Shown here: positions 1 through 8,611 of the stretch, piece by piece
Numbering within the stretch: position 1 is the stretch's first letter
Layout of the letters: every line of letters begins with the position of its first letter
Source of the DNA: Ectopseudomonas chengduensis
GTDB taxonomy: Bacteria > Pseudomonadota > Gammaproteobacteria > Pseudomonadales > Pseudomonadaceae
Reading direction: 5' to 3'
Assembly: GCF_900102635.1 (NCBI RefSeq)
Contig: NZ_FMZQ01000002.1
Location: 248,001 to 312,000 of the forward strand
DNA length: 64,000 bases
Position numbers and translations under genes: made by a program
Notes under the pieces: model-generated
Databases searched by the model: none
Seen by the model: the letters and a program-made list of their open reading frames with translations, nothing else
Told to the model about the DNA's origin: nothing

Positions 1-59
1 GTTTCGGACTGAATGGGCCATCGCTGGCAGGATCAATACCGAGCATTCAGGGAGGAAAG

Positions 60-1106
60 ATGACGTCACTCAATGCTGACCCCAAGTTGCAACCTCTGCT
101 CACCGAACTGGCTGAGCTGATCCGCCAGGCCCGGCAGCAGGCCGTGCGTGCGGTGGATGCGATTCAGGTGCAAACCTGCTGGGAAATCGGCCGGCATATC
201 GTTGAATTCGAGCAGGGTGGGCAGGCGCGTGCCGCCTACGGCAAGAAGCTGCTGCCGACGCTGGCCAGTGAGCTGACGGCTGAGTTCGGTAAGGGCTTCG
301 ATGCCTCTAACCTGCGCTACATGCGTCTGTTCTACCAAGCTTTTCCGATTCGTGACGCACTGCGTCACGAATTGAGCTGGACGCACTATCGCACCTTGCT
401 CAGAGTGGACAGCGACAGTGCACGGCAGTGGTACATGAACGAGGCCGCTACGCAGAACTGGAGTACCCGTGCGCTGGAGCGGCAGATCGGCACGTTGTAT
501 TACGAGCGTCTGCTGGCCAGCCAGGATCGCGCGGCGGTCGAGCAGGAGGCGGCGAGCAAGCTGCAGGCCCTGGGCAAGAGCCCGCGTGAGTTTGTGCGCG
601 ATCCGGTGCTGCTGGAGTTCCTCGGCCTGCCCAATGCTGGCACCATGTTGGAGGGCGAGCTGGAGCAGGCGCTGATCGACCAGTTGCAGATCTTTCTGCT
701 GGAACTGGGCAAGGGTTTCGCCTTCGTCGGCCGGCAGCAGCGCATCAGCACCGAGAGCAAGGATTTCTACATCGACCTGGTGTTCTACAACTACCTGCTC
801 AAGTGCTTCGTCATTTTTGACCTCAAGCGCGGCGAGTTGACCCATCAGGATATCGGCCAGATGGACATGTACGTGCGCATGTTCGATGACCTCAGGCGTG
901 GCCCGGAAGATGGCCCGACCGTGGGCATCATCCTCTGTGCGCAGAAGGATGCGTCCGTGGTGCGTTATTCGGTGCTGCAGGACAGCGAGCAACTGTTCGC
1001 CAGCAAATACAGGCTGGTGTTACCCAGTGAAGAAGAGCTACGAGCCGAGCTGGATCGGGAGCGAGCGCGGCTGGCCGAGCAACGTGGGCTGTACTGGGTT
1101 CACTGA
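60..1106 (+). CDS. YhcG/DUF1016-family PDDEXK nuclease
   Basis: 348 aa. The N-terminal DUF1016 half (about residues 10-150) is followed by a PDDEXK-type nuclease half (about 170-330). The candidate metal-site residues are D239 in FYIDLVFYN and D254-x-K256 in IFDLKRG, the usual arrangement for this family. A strong GGAGGA ribosome site lies just ahead of the ATG. Members are found alone or beside restriction-modification and other defence genes; none is visible downstream here, and the upstream flank is outside the window. The family assignment is secure, but the biological target of the nuclease is not known from sequence. Confidence 0.9.
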   Translation: MTSLNADPKLQPLLTELAELIRQARQQAVRAVDAIQVQTCWEIGRHIVEFEQGGQARAAYGKKLLPTLASELTAEFGKGFDASNLRYMRLFYQAFPIRDALRHELSWTHYRTLLRVDSDSARQWYMNEAATQNWSTRALERQIGTLYYERLLASQDRAAVEQEAASKLQALGKSPREFVRDPVLLEFLGLPNAGTMLEGELEQALIDQLQIFLLELGKGFAFVGRQQRISTESKDFYIDLVFYNYLLKCFVIFDLKRGELTHQDIGQMDMYVRMFDDLRRGPEDGPTVGIILCAQKDASVVRYSVLQDSEQLFASKYRLVLPSEEELRAELDRERARLAEQRGLYWVH

Positions 1107-1172
1107 GCTGGGAGGGGGTTGTGCATCAGGGCACCGAGCGGCTGGTAGGCTCGGCCCCGGGCCTGAGGATAT

Positions 1173-1571
1173 TCAGCCGACCTGCGCAATCCAGTCATTG
1201 AGGTTGTAGTAGTTGCTGATGCGCGCGACCTTGCCATTCTTGATCTCGAAGAAGGCGCCGGCCGGCAGCACATAGGTCTGGCCATTGGCTGGCGGCAGGC
1301 CTTCGTCGTCGGCCAGGTATTCGCCGTGCACCACGAACTCGGCGGCGGCGCGGTCGCCAGCGGCGTTCTGCATGACCACGATATCGGCCAGGCGCTCGCG
1401 GTAGCAGCGGTTCATCTTGTCCATGAAGGCGGCGAAGGTGGCCTTGCCAACCTGACGCTCGCCCTGGTTGATGTCGTGCACCACGTCGTCGGCCAGCAGA
1501 TCGAGAAAGGCGGGCATGTCGCCGGCATTGAAGGCGGCGTAGTAGGCCTGAACCAGTTCGGTGGCGGTCAT
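1173..1571 (-). CDS. SnoaL/NTF2-like ketosteroid isomerase-related protein
   Basis: 132 aa single-domain protein of the NTF2-like fold. It opens with an N-terminal helix (ELVQAYYAAFNAGDMPAFLDL) followed by strands around a small hydrophobic pocket (D-V-V-H-D-I-N-Q-G near residues 29-37). Proteins of this type isomerise, dehydrate or hydrolyse small ligands, or simply bind them; the substrate cannot be read from the sequence. The start is supported by AAGGAA seven bases upstream. It converges on the nuclease gene and is divergent from the GNAT gene. Confidence 0.8.
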   Translation of the reverse strand: MTATELVQAYYAAFNAGDMPAFLDLLADDVVHDINQGERQVGKATFAAFMDKMNRCYRERLADIVVMQNAAGDRAAAEFVVHGEYLADDEGLPPANGQTYVLPAGAFFEIKNGKVARISNYYNLNDWIAQVG

Positions 1572-1682
1572 GGCTAAGTTCCTTTCGTAGCGTGGTTAGT
1601 GGTTGGTTGGCCCGCATGATAAGTTCGCCGTTTACCGCTGGTATAGCTACTGGCGTCACCCTGTTGCTGGCGAGCGACTGCA

Positions 1683-2273
1683 ATGGATATCCGACTGTTG
1701 CGGGGAGCGGAGATCGAACCCCATATCGACGACCTCGCGCGTCTGCGCATCCAGGTGTTCCGCGAGTTTCCCTACCTCTATGACGGCAACCTCGACTATG
1801 AGGCCGAGTACCTGGCCACCTATGTGCGCAGTGCCGATAGCCTGTGCGTGCTGGTACTCGACGCCGGTCAGGTAGTAGGCGCTTCCACCGCGCTGCCGCT
1901 GCAGGATGAAACCGAGGAATTCCAGCAGCCGTTCGTTGCCGCGGGCTGGAACCCGGCGCGGATCTTCTACTGCGCCGAGTCGGTGGTGTTGCCGGCCTGG
2001 CGCGGGCGCGGCCTGGGGGTGCGTTTCTTTGCCGAGCGCGAGGCCCATGCGCATACGCTGGATCGCTTCGACTGGTGCGCGTTCTGCGCCGTGCAGCGCG
2101 CGGCCGACCACCCGCGGCGGCCCGCCGATTACCAGCCGCTGGATGCCTTCTGGGCACGCCGCGGCTACCGTCATCACCCCGAGTTGCATACCCAGTACCA
2201 CTGGCGCGACCTGGACGAAGCCGAAGAATCAGCCAAGCCCATGTCGTTCTGGTTGAAGGAGCTTGCCCCATGA
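1683..2273 (+). CDS. GNAT family N-acetyltransferase
   Basis: 196 aa. The acetyl-CoA pyrophosphate loop is recognisable as RGRGLGVRF near residues 107-115, preceded by the beta-4 strand ESVVLPAW. The acceptor is unknown. Its stop overlaps the ATG of the downstream nitrilase-like gene (ATGA), and that gene overlaps zapE, so the three are translationally coupled. Conserved pairing with a carbon-nitrogen hydrolase suggests the two act on a related amide or amine compound, which is inference. The ribosome site at the chosen ATG is weak. Confidence 0.85.
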   Translation: MDIRLLRGAEIEPHIDDLARLRIQVFREFPYLYDGNLDYEAEYLATYVRSADSLCVLVLDAGQVVGASTALPLQDETEEFQQPFVAAGWNPARIFYCAESVVLPAWRGRGLGVRFFAEREAHAHTLDRFDWCAFCAVQRAADHPRRPADYQPLDAFWARRGYRHHPELHTQYHWRDLDEAEESAKPMSFWLKELAP

Positions 2274-3154
2274 TCAAGGTTGCCGCCTGCCAGTACCACA
2301 TCGAGCTGTTCACCACCTGGGAGGCCTTCGCCGAGCACCTCACCACCCTGTGCGAGGAAGCGGCCGGGCAGGGCGCTGAACTGTTGCTGCTGCCGGAATA
2401 TGCCGGCCTGGTGCTGACCGGCCAGTTGCCGGAAGCCGAGCGTGGCGACCTGCACGGCTCCATCGCCGGCATCCAGCCGCTGCTGCCAGGCTGGCTGGCG
2501 TTGTGCGAGAGCCTGGCGCGGCGCTTGAATCTCTACCTGCAACCCGGTTCCGTAGCCGTGCTGGATGACGACGGCATCTACCGCAACCGCGCCTGGCTGT
2601 TCGGCCCGGACGGCTGCCTGGGCACTCAGGACAAGCTGATCATGACCCGCTTCGAGCTGGAGCAGTGGCATATCGCGGCGGGTAGCGGGCTGAAGGTGTT
2701 CGATACCGCGCTGGGCAAGCTGGGCATCCTGATCTGCTACGACAACGAATTCCCCTTGCTGGCGCACACCCTGGCCGAGGCTGGCGTTGATCTGATTCTG
2801 GCGCCCAGTTGCACCGACACCGTGGCCGGCTTTCACCGCGTACGCATCGGCGCCCAGGCCCGTGCGCTGGAGAACCAGATCGCCGTGCTGCATTCGCCTA
2901 CCGTGGGCCTGGCGCCCTGGTCGCCGTCGCTCGACGAAGGCTACGGCCGCGCTTCGCTTTACGTGCCGTCGGACTACGGCATGCCGGCCAGCGGCATCGT
3001 CGCCGAGAGCAAGGAGCTGTGCCCCACGCGTAGCCACTGGCTGATCTGCGACCTGGATCTGGCTGAAGTGCGCCGCGTGCGCGAGCAGGGCCAGGTGTTC
3101 ACCCGCCGCGACTGGCCGCGGCAGTTCGACGACGGCCGGCTGGTGCTGCGTTGA
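2270..3154 (+). CDS. carbon-nitrogen hydrolase (nitrilase superfamily)
   Basis: 294 aa from the ATG that overlaps the GNAT stop. The Glu-Lys-Cys triad of the nitrilase superfamily is visible: E in LLLPEYAG (about residue 44), K in TQDKLIMTRFE (about 123) and C in ILICYDNEFP (about 157). These cytoplasmic enzymes hydrolyse amides or nitriles; the motifs fit an aliphatic amidase-like branch but do not give the substrate. The reading frame stays open further upstream, but the coupled ATG begins exactly at the conserved first strand (MIKVAACQY). Second gene of a three-gene overlapping operon. Confidence 0.88.
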   Translation: MIKVAACQYHIELFTTWEAFAEHLTTLCEEAAGQGAELLLLPEYAGLVLTGQLPEAERGDLHGSIAGIQPLLPGWLALCESLARRLNLYLQPGSVAVLDDDGIYRNRAWLFGPDGCLGTQDKLIMTRFELEQWHIAAGSGLKVFDTALGKLGILICYDNEFPLLAHTLAEAGVDLILAPSCTDTVAGFHRVRIGAQARALENQIAVLHSPTVGLAPWSPSLDEGYGRASLYVPSDYGMPASGIVAESKELCPTRSHWLICDLDLAEVRRVREQGQVFTRRDWPRQFDDGRLVLR

Positions 3155-4287
3155 GCGGCTTCGAGCGGGGAGCGCCGGACTCGCCGCTGGCCGCTTATCG
3201 CCGTGCACTAGCGGGCGGTTTTGTCGCCGATGTTGCGCAGCACCGTGCGGTCGAGGCGCTGCAGCACTGTCATGAGGCTGTGCATCGCGGCGAGCGCCCG
3301 CTCGGCGTGTACCTTTGGGGGCCGGTCGGGCGCGGCAAGACCTGGCTGATGGACAGCTTCTACAACGCCTTGCGGGTGCCGGCGCGGCGACAGCATTTCC
3401 ATCACTTCATGCAGTGGGTGCATCGCCGCCAGTTCCAGTTGACCGGCAATGCCGACCCGCTGCGCCTGCTGGCCGAGGAGCTGGGGCGCGAGGTGCGTGT
3501 GCTGTGCTTCGACGAGCTGTTCGTCAGCGACATCGGCGATGCCATGCTGCTCGGTCGGCTGCTCAGCCTGGTGGTGGCGCAGGGGGTGGTACTGGTGGCA
3601 ACCTCCAATCAGCCGCCGGATCAGCTGTATGCCGATGGCTACAACCGTGAGCGTTTCCTGCCGGCCATCGCTGCGCTCGAGGCACACATGCAGGTGGTGA
3701 CCGTGGACGGCGAGCAGGATCATCGTCTGCATCCCGGTACCGAGGTGCAACGCTACTGGGTGCAGCAGCCGCAGGTGCTGGGTGAGCTTTTCGCTCGTCT
3801 GAGTGAGGGGCAAACCATTAGTCGCGAGCCGGTCGAACTCAGCCATCGCCGTATCGAAACCCTCGGTCATAGCTCAGCAGCGCTCTGGTGCCGCTTCCGG
3901 GATCTGTGTGAACAGCCATTGGCGGCTCCCGACTTCATGGAACTGTGCGAGCGCTTCTCGACCATCCTGCTCGGTGAAGTGGCGCGCCTGGGCGGTGAGC
4001 AGCGCGAGGGGCGCATCGCCCGTGGCACCGAGGACGGTGCCGAGCGGGTCGATGCCGGTGACCGGAAACTACCGGCGCTGTCGCGCAACGACGATGCGGT
4101 ACGCCGCTTCATTGCCCTGGTCGACGAGTGCTACGACCGCCGTGTGCCGCTGTATATCGAAGCCGAGGTGGCGCTGGACGAGCTGTACACCCAGGGCTAC
4201 CTCGACTTTGCCTTCCGCCGCACCTTGAGTCGTCTGCGTGAGATGCAACTGGAGCGTTTCGGGCCCCCTGTTGGCCGGCAGGCCTAG
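3151..4287 (+). CDS. zapE: cell division protein ZapE (AFG1-like ATPase)
   Basis: 378 aa. Walker A is GPVGRGKT at residues 57-64 and Walker B is LCFDE at 118-122, followed by the family signature ELFVSDIGDAMLLGRLL. ZapE is an FtsZ-associated ATPase that modulates Z-ring constriction in E. coli; the family is also related to mitochondrial AFG1/LACE1. The start is TTG at 3151, overlapping the nitrilase stop (TTGA), so translation is probably coupled. The start context makes the exact N-terminus slightly uncertain. The 3' end overlaps the convergent DUF1028 gene by four bases. Pseudomonas has paralogues of this ATPase, so this may be a second copy rather than the only one. Confidence 0.85.
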   Translation: MSGFERGAPDSPLAAYRRALAGGFVADVAQHRAVEALQHCHEAVHRGERPLGVYLWGPVGRGKTWLMDSFYNALRVPARRQHFHHFMQWVHRRQFQLTGNADPLRLLAEELGREVRVLCFDELFVSDIGDAMLLGRLLSLVVAQGVVLVATSNQPPDQLYADGYNRERFLPAIAALEAHMQVVTVDGEQDHRLHPGTEVQRYWVQQPQVLGELFARLSEGQTISREPVELSHRRIETLGHSSAALWCRFRDLCEQPLAAPDFMELCERFSTILLGEVARLGGEQREGRIARGTEDGAERVDAGDRKLPALSRNDDAVRRFIALVDECYDRRVPLYIEAEVALDELYTQGYLDFAFRRTLSRLREMQLERFGPPVGRQA

Positions 4288-4958
4288 ACCGAATCCTCCG
4301 CTGCCAGGCCCGCCGGATTGTCACGTGTCGGCATCGCGAGGATCTCTGGCAGCACCTCGCGAGCGAATACCTTATGTAGGCGGCGTAGCTCGGCCACCGG
4401 GTCGAGGTGATGGTCGACGCGGATGTCCCACAGCGGATACTCCTCCTGATCGACCACGTAGATCACTGCGGACGACTCGCCGTGACGGTCGCCGCCGCAG
4501 CGGTCGCCAGCGGCCAGGGCTTCGATCAGGCGTTCGATCAGCGGTCGCTTTTCAGCGTGGCGGAAGGCTTCGGCTACTGCATCCAGTACCTGTGGGCCGA
4601 CCAGGCGATTGCCCTGTACGGAGAACTGCTCGCCTGCCAGCGAACCGGCCCAGGGAATGCACTTTTCGCCGGTCCAGCAGAGGCTGTCGCCCTGGGCGTC
4701 GATCAACGCACACTGACGCAGTTCCATGCAGGGATCGGTGGCTTTGAGGCGCTCCAGCACTTGTCGGGCCGAAAGTCCTTGACGCAGCAGCGCCAGGCCA
4801 TCCAGCCCCAGATAGGGGTTGACCTGCGCCTGGGTCGCCACCGCCCCCGCACCAGCGGCAGCGTGGCTGAGCAGTTTGCCGACGGCGGGCATCGCAGTGG
4901 CCGCCGCGACGCCGAACTGTCCAGTACGTGGGCAGCGCGCAACGATGGAAAAGGTCAT
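4284..4958 (-). CDS. DUF1028 domain protein (Ntn-hydrolase-like)
   Basis: 224 aa, nearly all one DUF1028 domain. The N-terminus MTFSIVARCPRTGQFGVA is diagnostic, as are the GAGAVATQAQVNP and GNRLVG(P)QVL segments. The fold resembles Ntn-hydrolases, but no function has been established for the family; a role in peptide or amide hydrolysis is only a guess. AAGGAG stands six bases before the ATG. It is convergent with zapE and divergent from dsdA. Confidence 0.88.
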   Translation of the reverse strand: MTFSIVARCPRTGQFGVAAATAMPAVGKLLSHAAAGAGAVATQAQVNPYLGLDGLALLRQGLSARQVLERLKATDPCMELRQCALIDAQGDSLCWTGEKCIPWAGSLAGEQFSVQGNRLVGPQVLDAVAEAFRHAEKRPLIERLIEALAAGDRCGGDRHGESSAVIYVVDQEEYPLWDIRVDHHLDPVAELRRLHKVFAREVLPEILAMPTRDNPAGLAAEDSV

Positions 4959-5097
4959 GGCAACTCCTTGGCAATTTCCGCGTTAGGCCTCGTCTGGGTG
5001 GGTATCGTTCCGCTTGACTGCTTGTCGCGGCCTTTGCCAGATGGCCACGGGCATCATCTAATGGGCGCCGTTAACTGCCTGTAATGAGGAACGCCGC

Positions 5098-6462
5098 ATG
5101 ATTCTTGGCCAGTCGCTCGCTCAGTGGCGCGCGCAATATCCGTTGCTCGATGAGCTGATCGCCCTGCAAGAAACCAGCTGGTTCAACCCAGCTGTGGCAC
5201 CTGTTAGCGAGGCGTTGGGGGATGTGGGTTTGAGCGCCGCGGATGTGGCCGATGCCAGCGCGCGCCTCGCGCGCTTCGCGCCCTACCTGGCCCGGGTGTT
5301 CCCGCAGACGGCCGTCAGTGGCGGGATCATCGAGTCGGACATCCTGCCTCTGCCGAAGATGCAGGCGCTGCTCAGTGAGGCGGCCCAGGCAGAAGGCGAG
5401 ATCGGCGCGCTGTGGCTCAAGCGCGACAGCCACCTGCCCATCTCCGGTTCGATCAAGGCCCGTGGCGGCATCTACGAGGTGCTCAAGCATGCCGAGGACC
5501 TGGCACTGGCTGCCGGGCTGCTCAGCCTCGAGGACGATTACGCCTGCCTCGACAGCGACGCGATGCGCGCCTTCTTCGGTGGCTATCAGGTAGCCGTCGG
5601 CTCTACCGGCAATCTTGGCCTGTCCATCGGCATCATCAGTGCGCGTCTGGGCTTTCAGGCCACGGTGCATATGTCCGCCGATGCGCGCCAATGGAAGAAG
5701 GACAAGCTGCGTGCCCATGGCGTGACCGTGGTCGAGTACGCCAGCGATTACAGCGTTGCCGTGGAGCAGGGGCGGCGTCAGGCCGAGGCTGATCCGCGCT
5801 GCCATTTCGTCGATGACGAGAATTCCAGGCACCTGTTCCTCGGCTATGCGGTGGCCGGCGAGCGTCTCAAGCAGCAACTGGCGGCAGCCAGCGTTGTGGT
5901 CGATGCCGAGCATCCGCTGTTCGTCTATCTGCCTTGTGGCGTGGGCGGCGGGCCGGGTGGTGTGGCGTTCGGCCTGAAGCTGGCGTTCGGCGACGCGGTG
6001 CACTGTCTGTTCGCCGAACCGACGCATTCACCGTGCATGTTGCTCGGCGTTCACACCGGTCGGCATGAGGAGCTGGCGGTGCAGGATTTCGGCATCGACA
6101 ACCGCACGGCTGCCGACGGGCTTGCCGTGGGGCGGCCATCCGGTTTCGTCGGCCGCGCCATGCAGCGCCTGATCGATGGTTATTACACGGTCAGCGATGA
6201 ACAGATGTTCCGCTACCTGGCGTTGCTGGAGCAGACCGAGGGCCAGCGCCTGGAACCTTCGGCTCTGGCCGGCATGCCGGGTGTGCTGCGCGTGCTTGGC
6301 GAGCAGCAGGGCTATCGCCAGCGCATGGGCTTTACGCCGCAGCGCATGGCGCAGGCGACCCATCTGGTCTGGGCGACCGGCGGCAGCATGGTGCCGCAGG
6401 CGGAGATGGACAGCTACCTGGCGCGTGGCCGGCAACTGTTGCAGGGTTCGGGCGAGGATTGA
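5098..6462 (+). CDS. dsdA: D-serine ammonia-lyase (D-serine dehydratase)
   Basis: 454 aa, close to the roughly 440 aa of E. coli DsdA. PLP is expected on K120 in SGSIKARGG, and the phosphate-binding glycine loop is CGVGGGPGG near residue 281. The enzyme converts D-serine to pyruvate and ammonia, detoxifying D-serine and using it as a carbon and nitrogen source. Neither a dsdC-type regulator nor a dsdX-type permease adjoins it, so the gene looks autonomous. The start is supported by GAGGAA. Transcription probably ends at the hairpin at 6576-6606. Confidence 0.93.
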   Translation: MILGQSLAQWRAQYPLLDELIALQETSWFNPAVAPVSEALGDVGLSAADVADASARLARFAPYLARVFPQTAVSGGIIESDILPLPKMQALLSEAAQAEGEIGALWLKRDSHLPISGSIKARGGIYEVLKHAEDLALAAGLLSLEDDYACLDSDAMRAFFGGYQVAVGSTGNLGLSIGIISARLGFQATVHMSADARQWKKDKLRAHGVTVVEYASDYSVAVEQGRRQAEADPRCHFVDDENSRHLFLGYAVAGERLKQQLAAASVVVDAEHPLFVYLPCGVGGGPGGVAFGLKLAFGDAVHCLFAEPTHSPCMLLGVHTGRHEELAVQDFGIDNRTAADGLAVGRPSGFVGRAMQRLIDGYYTVSDEQMFRYLALLEQTEGQRLEPSALAGMPGVLRVLGEQQGYRQRMGFTPQRMAQATHLVWATGGSMVPQAEMDSYLARGRQLLQGSGED

Positions 6463-6471
6463 CGCAAGTCT

Positions 6472-6545
6472 GTAGGAGCACCGTCCCGGGGCGAAGCTTC
6501 TCTGCCGTTTGCACGGGCCAATTCGCCGCGGGGCGCGGCTCCTAC
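6472..6545. repeat. REP doublet (inverted pair)
   Basis: Two oppositely oriented copies begin with GTAGGAGC (6472-6479) and end with GCTCCTAC (6538-6545). Their inner parts are related (GGGGCGAA against TTCGCC). The same GTAGGAGC start recurs in the doublets at 44430-44490 and 55242-55306. This is the typical Pseudomonas REP arrangement, placed just after dsdA. Confidence 0.75.
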
Positions 6546-6575
6546 CCAGGAGCAATACGCGTCGCGCCTGAAAAC

Positions 6576-6609
6576 GCAGAAGCCCGGCACTTGGCCGGGC
6601 TTCTGCTTT
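6576..6609. terminator. bidirectional terminator, dsdA / fumarase
   Basis: A 13-bp perfect stem (GCAGAAGCCCGGC, five-base loop, GCCGGGCTTCTGC) is followed by TTT on the + strand. It has an A-rich flank (GAAAAC) on the other side, so it can serve both the + strand dsdA and the - strand fumarase. Confidence 0.8.
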
Positions 6610-6622
6610 GCAGCGTTGACGC

Positions 6623-8146
6623 TTACTTCACTTCTACCGCCAGGCTTTCGGCGATCTTCTTGTTCCAGATCGCAGGGCCGGTGATGTGCACGGACTCACC
6701 TTTGGTGTCGACGGCCACGGTCACCGGCATGTCTTTGACTTCGAACTCGTAGATGGCTTCCATACCGAGCTCTTCGAAGGCCAGCACCTTGGACTTCTTG
6801 ATCGCCTGGGCCACCAGGTAGGCGGCGCCGCCGACGGCCATCAGGTACACGGCCTTGTTGTCCTTGATTGCCTCGATGGCGATCGGGCCGCGCTCGGACT
6901 TGCCGATCATGCCGAGCAGGCCAGTCTGCTCGAGAATCTGACGGGTGAACTTGTCCATACGGGTGGCGGTAGTCGGGCCAGCCGGACCAACCACTTCGTC
7001 ACCGACCGGATCAACCGGGCCGACGTAATAGATGAAGCGACCCTTGAGGTCCACCGGCAGTTGCTCGCCCTTGTTCAGCATGTCGACCATGCGCTTGTGC
7101 GCAGCGTCGCGGCCGGTGAGCATCTTGCCGTTGAGCAGCACGGTCTCGCCCGGCTTCCAGCTCTGCACGTCTTCCGGGGTCAGGGTATCGAGGTTGACGC
7201 GACGCGCGCTCGGGCCTGCTTCCCAGACGATTTCCGGGTAGGCGTCCAGATCCGGGGCTTCCAGCGAGGCCGGGCCGGAGCCGTCGAGCACGAAGTGGGC
7301 GTGACGGGTGGCGGCGCAGTTGGGGATCATGCACACCGGCAGGCTCGCGGCGTGGGTCGGGTAATCCATGATCTTCACGTCGAGCACGGTGGTCAGGCCG
7401 CCCAGGCCCTGGGCGCCGATGCCTAACTGGTTGACCTTCTCGAACAGCTCCAGGCGCAGCTCTTCGATACGGTTTTGCGGGCCGCGAGCCTGCAGCTCGT
7501 GGATGTCGATGTGCTCCATGAGCACTTCCTTGGCCATCACTGCCGCTTTTTCGGCAGTACCGCCGATGCCGATGCCGAGCATGCCCGGCGGGCACCAGCC
7601 GGCGCCCATGGTCGGCACGGTCTTGAGTACCCAGTCGACGATCGAGTCGGACGGGTTGAGCATGGCCATCTTCGACTTGTTCTCGGAGCCGCCGCCCTTG
7701 GCCGCGACGTCCACTTCCACCTTGTCACCGGGAACGATGGAGTAGTGGATCACCGCCGGGGTGTTGTCCTTGGTGTTCTTGCGGGCACCGGCCGGGTCGG
7801 CCAGGATCGAGGCGCGCAGGACGTTTTCCGGCAGGTTGTAGGCGCGACGCACGCCCTCGTTGATCATGTCGTCGACGCTCATGGTGGCGCCGTCCCAGCG
7901 CACGTCCATACCGACCTTGATGAACACGGTGACGATGCCGGTGTCCTGGCAGATCGGGCGGTGGCCGGTGGCGCACATGCGCGAGTTGATCAGAATCTGC
8001 GCCATGGAGTCCTTGGCGGCCGGCGACTCTTCCTTCAGGTAGGCCTCGTGCATCGCCTGGATGAAGTCGACGGGGTGGTAATAGGAGATGAACTGCAGTG
8101 CGTCGGCGACGCTCTGAATCAGGTCGTCCTGCTTGATCACGGTCAT
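6623..8146 (-). CDS. fumA: class I fumarate hydratase (iron-sulfur)
   Basis: 507 aa, the length of two-domain class I (FumA/FumB-type) fumarases. The motif RPICQDTGIV (C66) supplies one ligand of the [4Fe-4S] cluster. The C-terminal beta domain with GPTTATRMDKF is complete. It converts fumarate to malate in the TCA cycle and is oxygen- and iron-sensitive, unlike FumC. In P. aeruginosa the gene likewise lies next to the sadC-type cyclase. A TATACT -10 candidate sits at 8272-8277 on the - strand, giving a leader of about 120 nt. Confidence 0.95.
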   Translation of the reverse strand: MTVIKQDDLIQSVADALQFISYYHPVDFIQAMHEAYLKEESPAAKDSMAQILINSRMCATGHRPICQDTGIVTVFIKVGMDVRWDGATMSVDDMINEGVRRAYNLPENVLRASILADPAGARKNTKDNTPAVIHYSIVPGDKVEVDVAAKGGGSENKSKMAMLNPSDSIVDWVLKTVPTMGAGWCPPGMLGIGIGGTAEKAAVMAKEVLMEHIDIHELQARGPQNRIEELRLELFEKVNQLGIGAQGLGGLTTVLDVKIMDYPTHAASLPVCMIPNCAATRHAHFVLDGSGPASLEAPDLDAYPEIVWEAGPSARRVNLDTLTPEDVQSWKPGETVLLNGKMLTGRDAAHKRMVDMLNKGEQLPVDLKGRFIYYVGPVDPVGDEVVGPAGPTTATRMDKFTRQILEQTGLLGMIGKSERGPIAIEAIKDNKAVYLMAVGGAAYLVAQAIKKSKVLAFEELGMEAIYEFEVKDMPVTVAVDTKGESVHITGPAIWNKKIAESLAVEVK

Positions 8147-8611
8147 TGGGGCGCTCCTCTATCAGGGAACATCAACAAGGAAGCGCCGGACAACGACCCG
8201 GCGCAACGGCGGAAGGGCAGCTCTGGGAATCACCTTGACGATATCTTCAGAGCCGCCCAAAAAGGCGCGGCAGTATACCGCACCCGCTCGCGTCGGGCAC
8301 AGCAGCCGAAGGTCGATGGCAAGTGCAGTGGGCGGTTATCGGGCGCCGGCAAAGCGACCTCGGCTTTGGCTTGTTGCGTCGCTCTACCTCCTGCATCCAT
8401 GCAGTCGTGCATTGCCATCGCTAGGTTAAAACAGGCGGAACGCCAGCCTGGTCGAATGCTCATTTGCCGCTAGTAACCTCGGGCGCGACTGCGATCGTTT
8501 TCGCCTGTTCTTTCCCGCGCTGACTGGCTCGCCTGATTTTCAGCGGTTTCCTACTGCGGCCTAGGTTTTTTGTGATCACAGGGGTAGAGTACGGCCAGAT
8601 GCCAGTATGGG
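8147..8611. other. 465-bp intergenic region, divergent promoters
   Basis: No convincing gene is present. The left part should hold the fumarase promoter (TATACT at 8272-8277 on the - strand, no clear -35). The right end carries the 10-bp palindrome TGTGATCACA at 8571-8580, about 30 bases before the cyclase start and immediately ahead of a possible TAGAGT -10. It could be a regulator site, but it is too short to assign. Confidence 0.5.

Noticed and set aside
66-992. 308-codon open frame opposite the YhcG nuclease
   Set aside because: Antisense shadow in high-GC DNA; low-complexity Gln/Leu/His-rich translation, no ribosome site.
1195-2472. 425-codon - strand frame across three genes
   Set aside because: Arg/Ala-rich translation running over genes in other frames; not a protein.
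8571-8580. TGTGATCACA as a CRP/Vfr site
   Set aside because: The half-sites lack the six-base spacing of TGTGA-N6-TCACA; a 10-bp palindrome is too short to assign.
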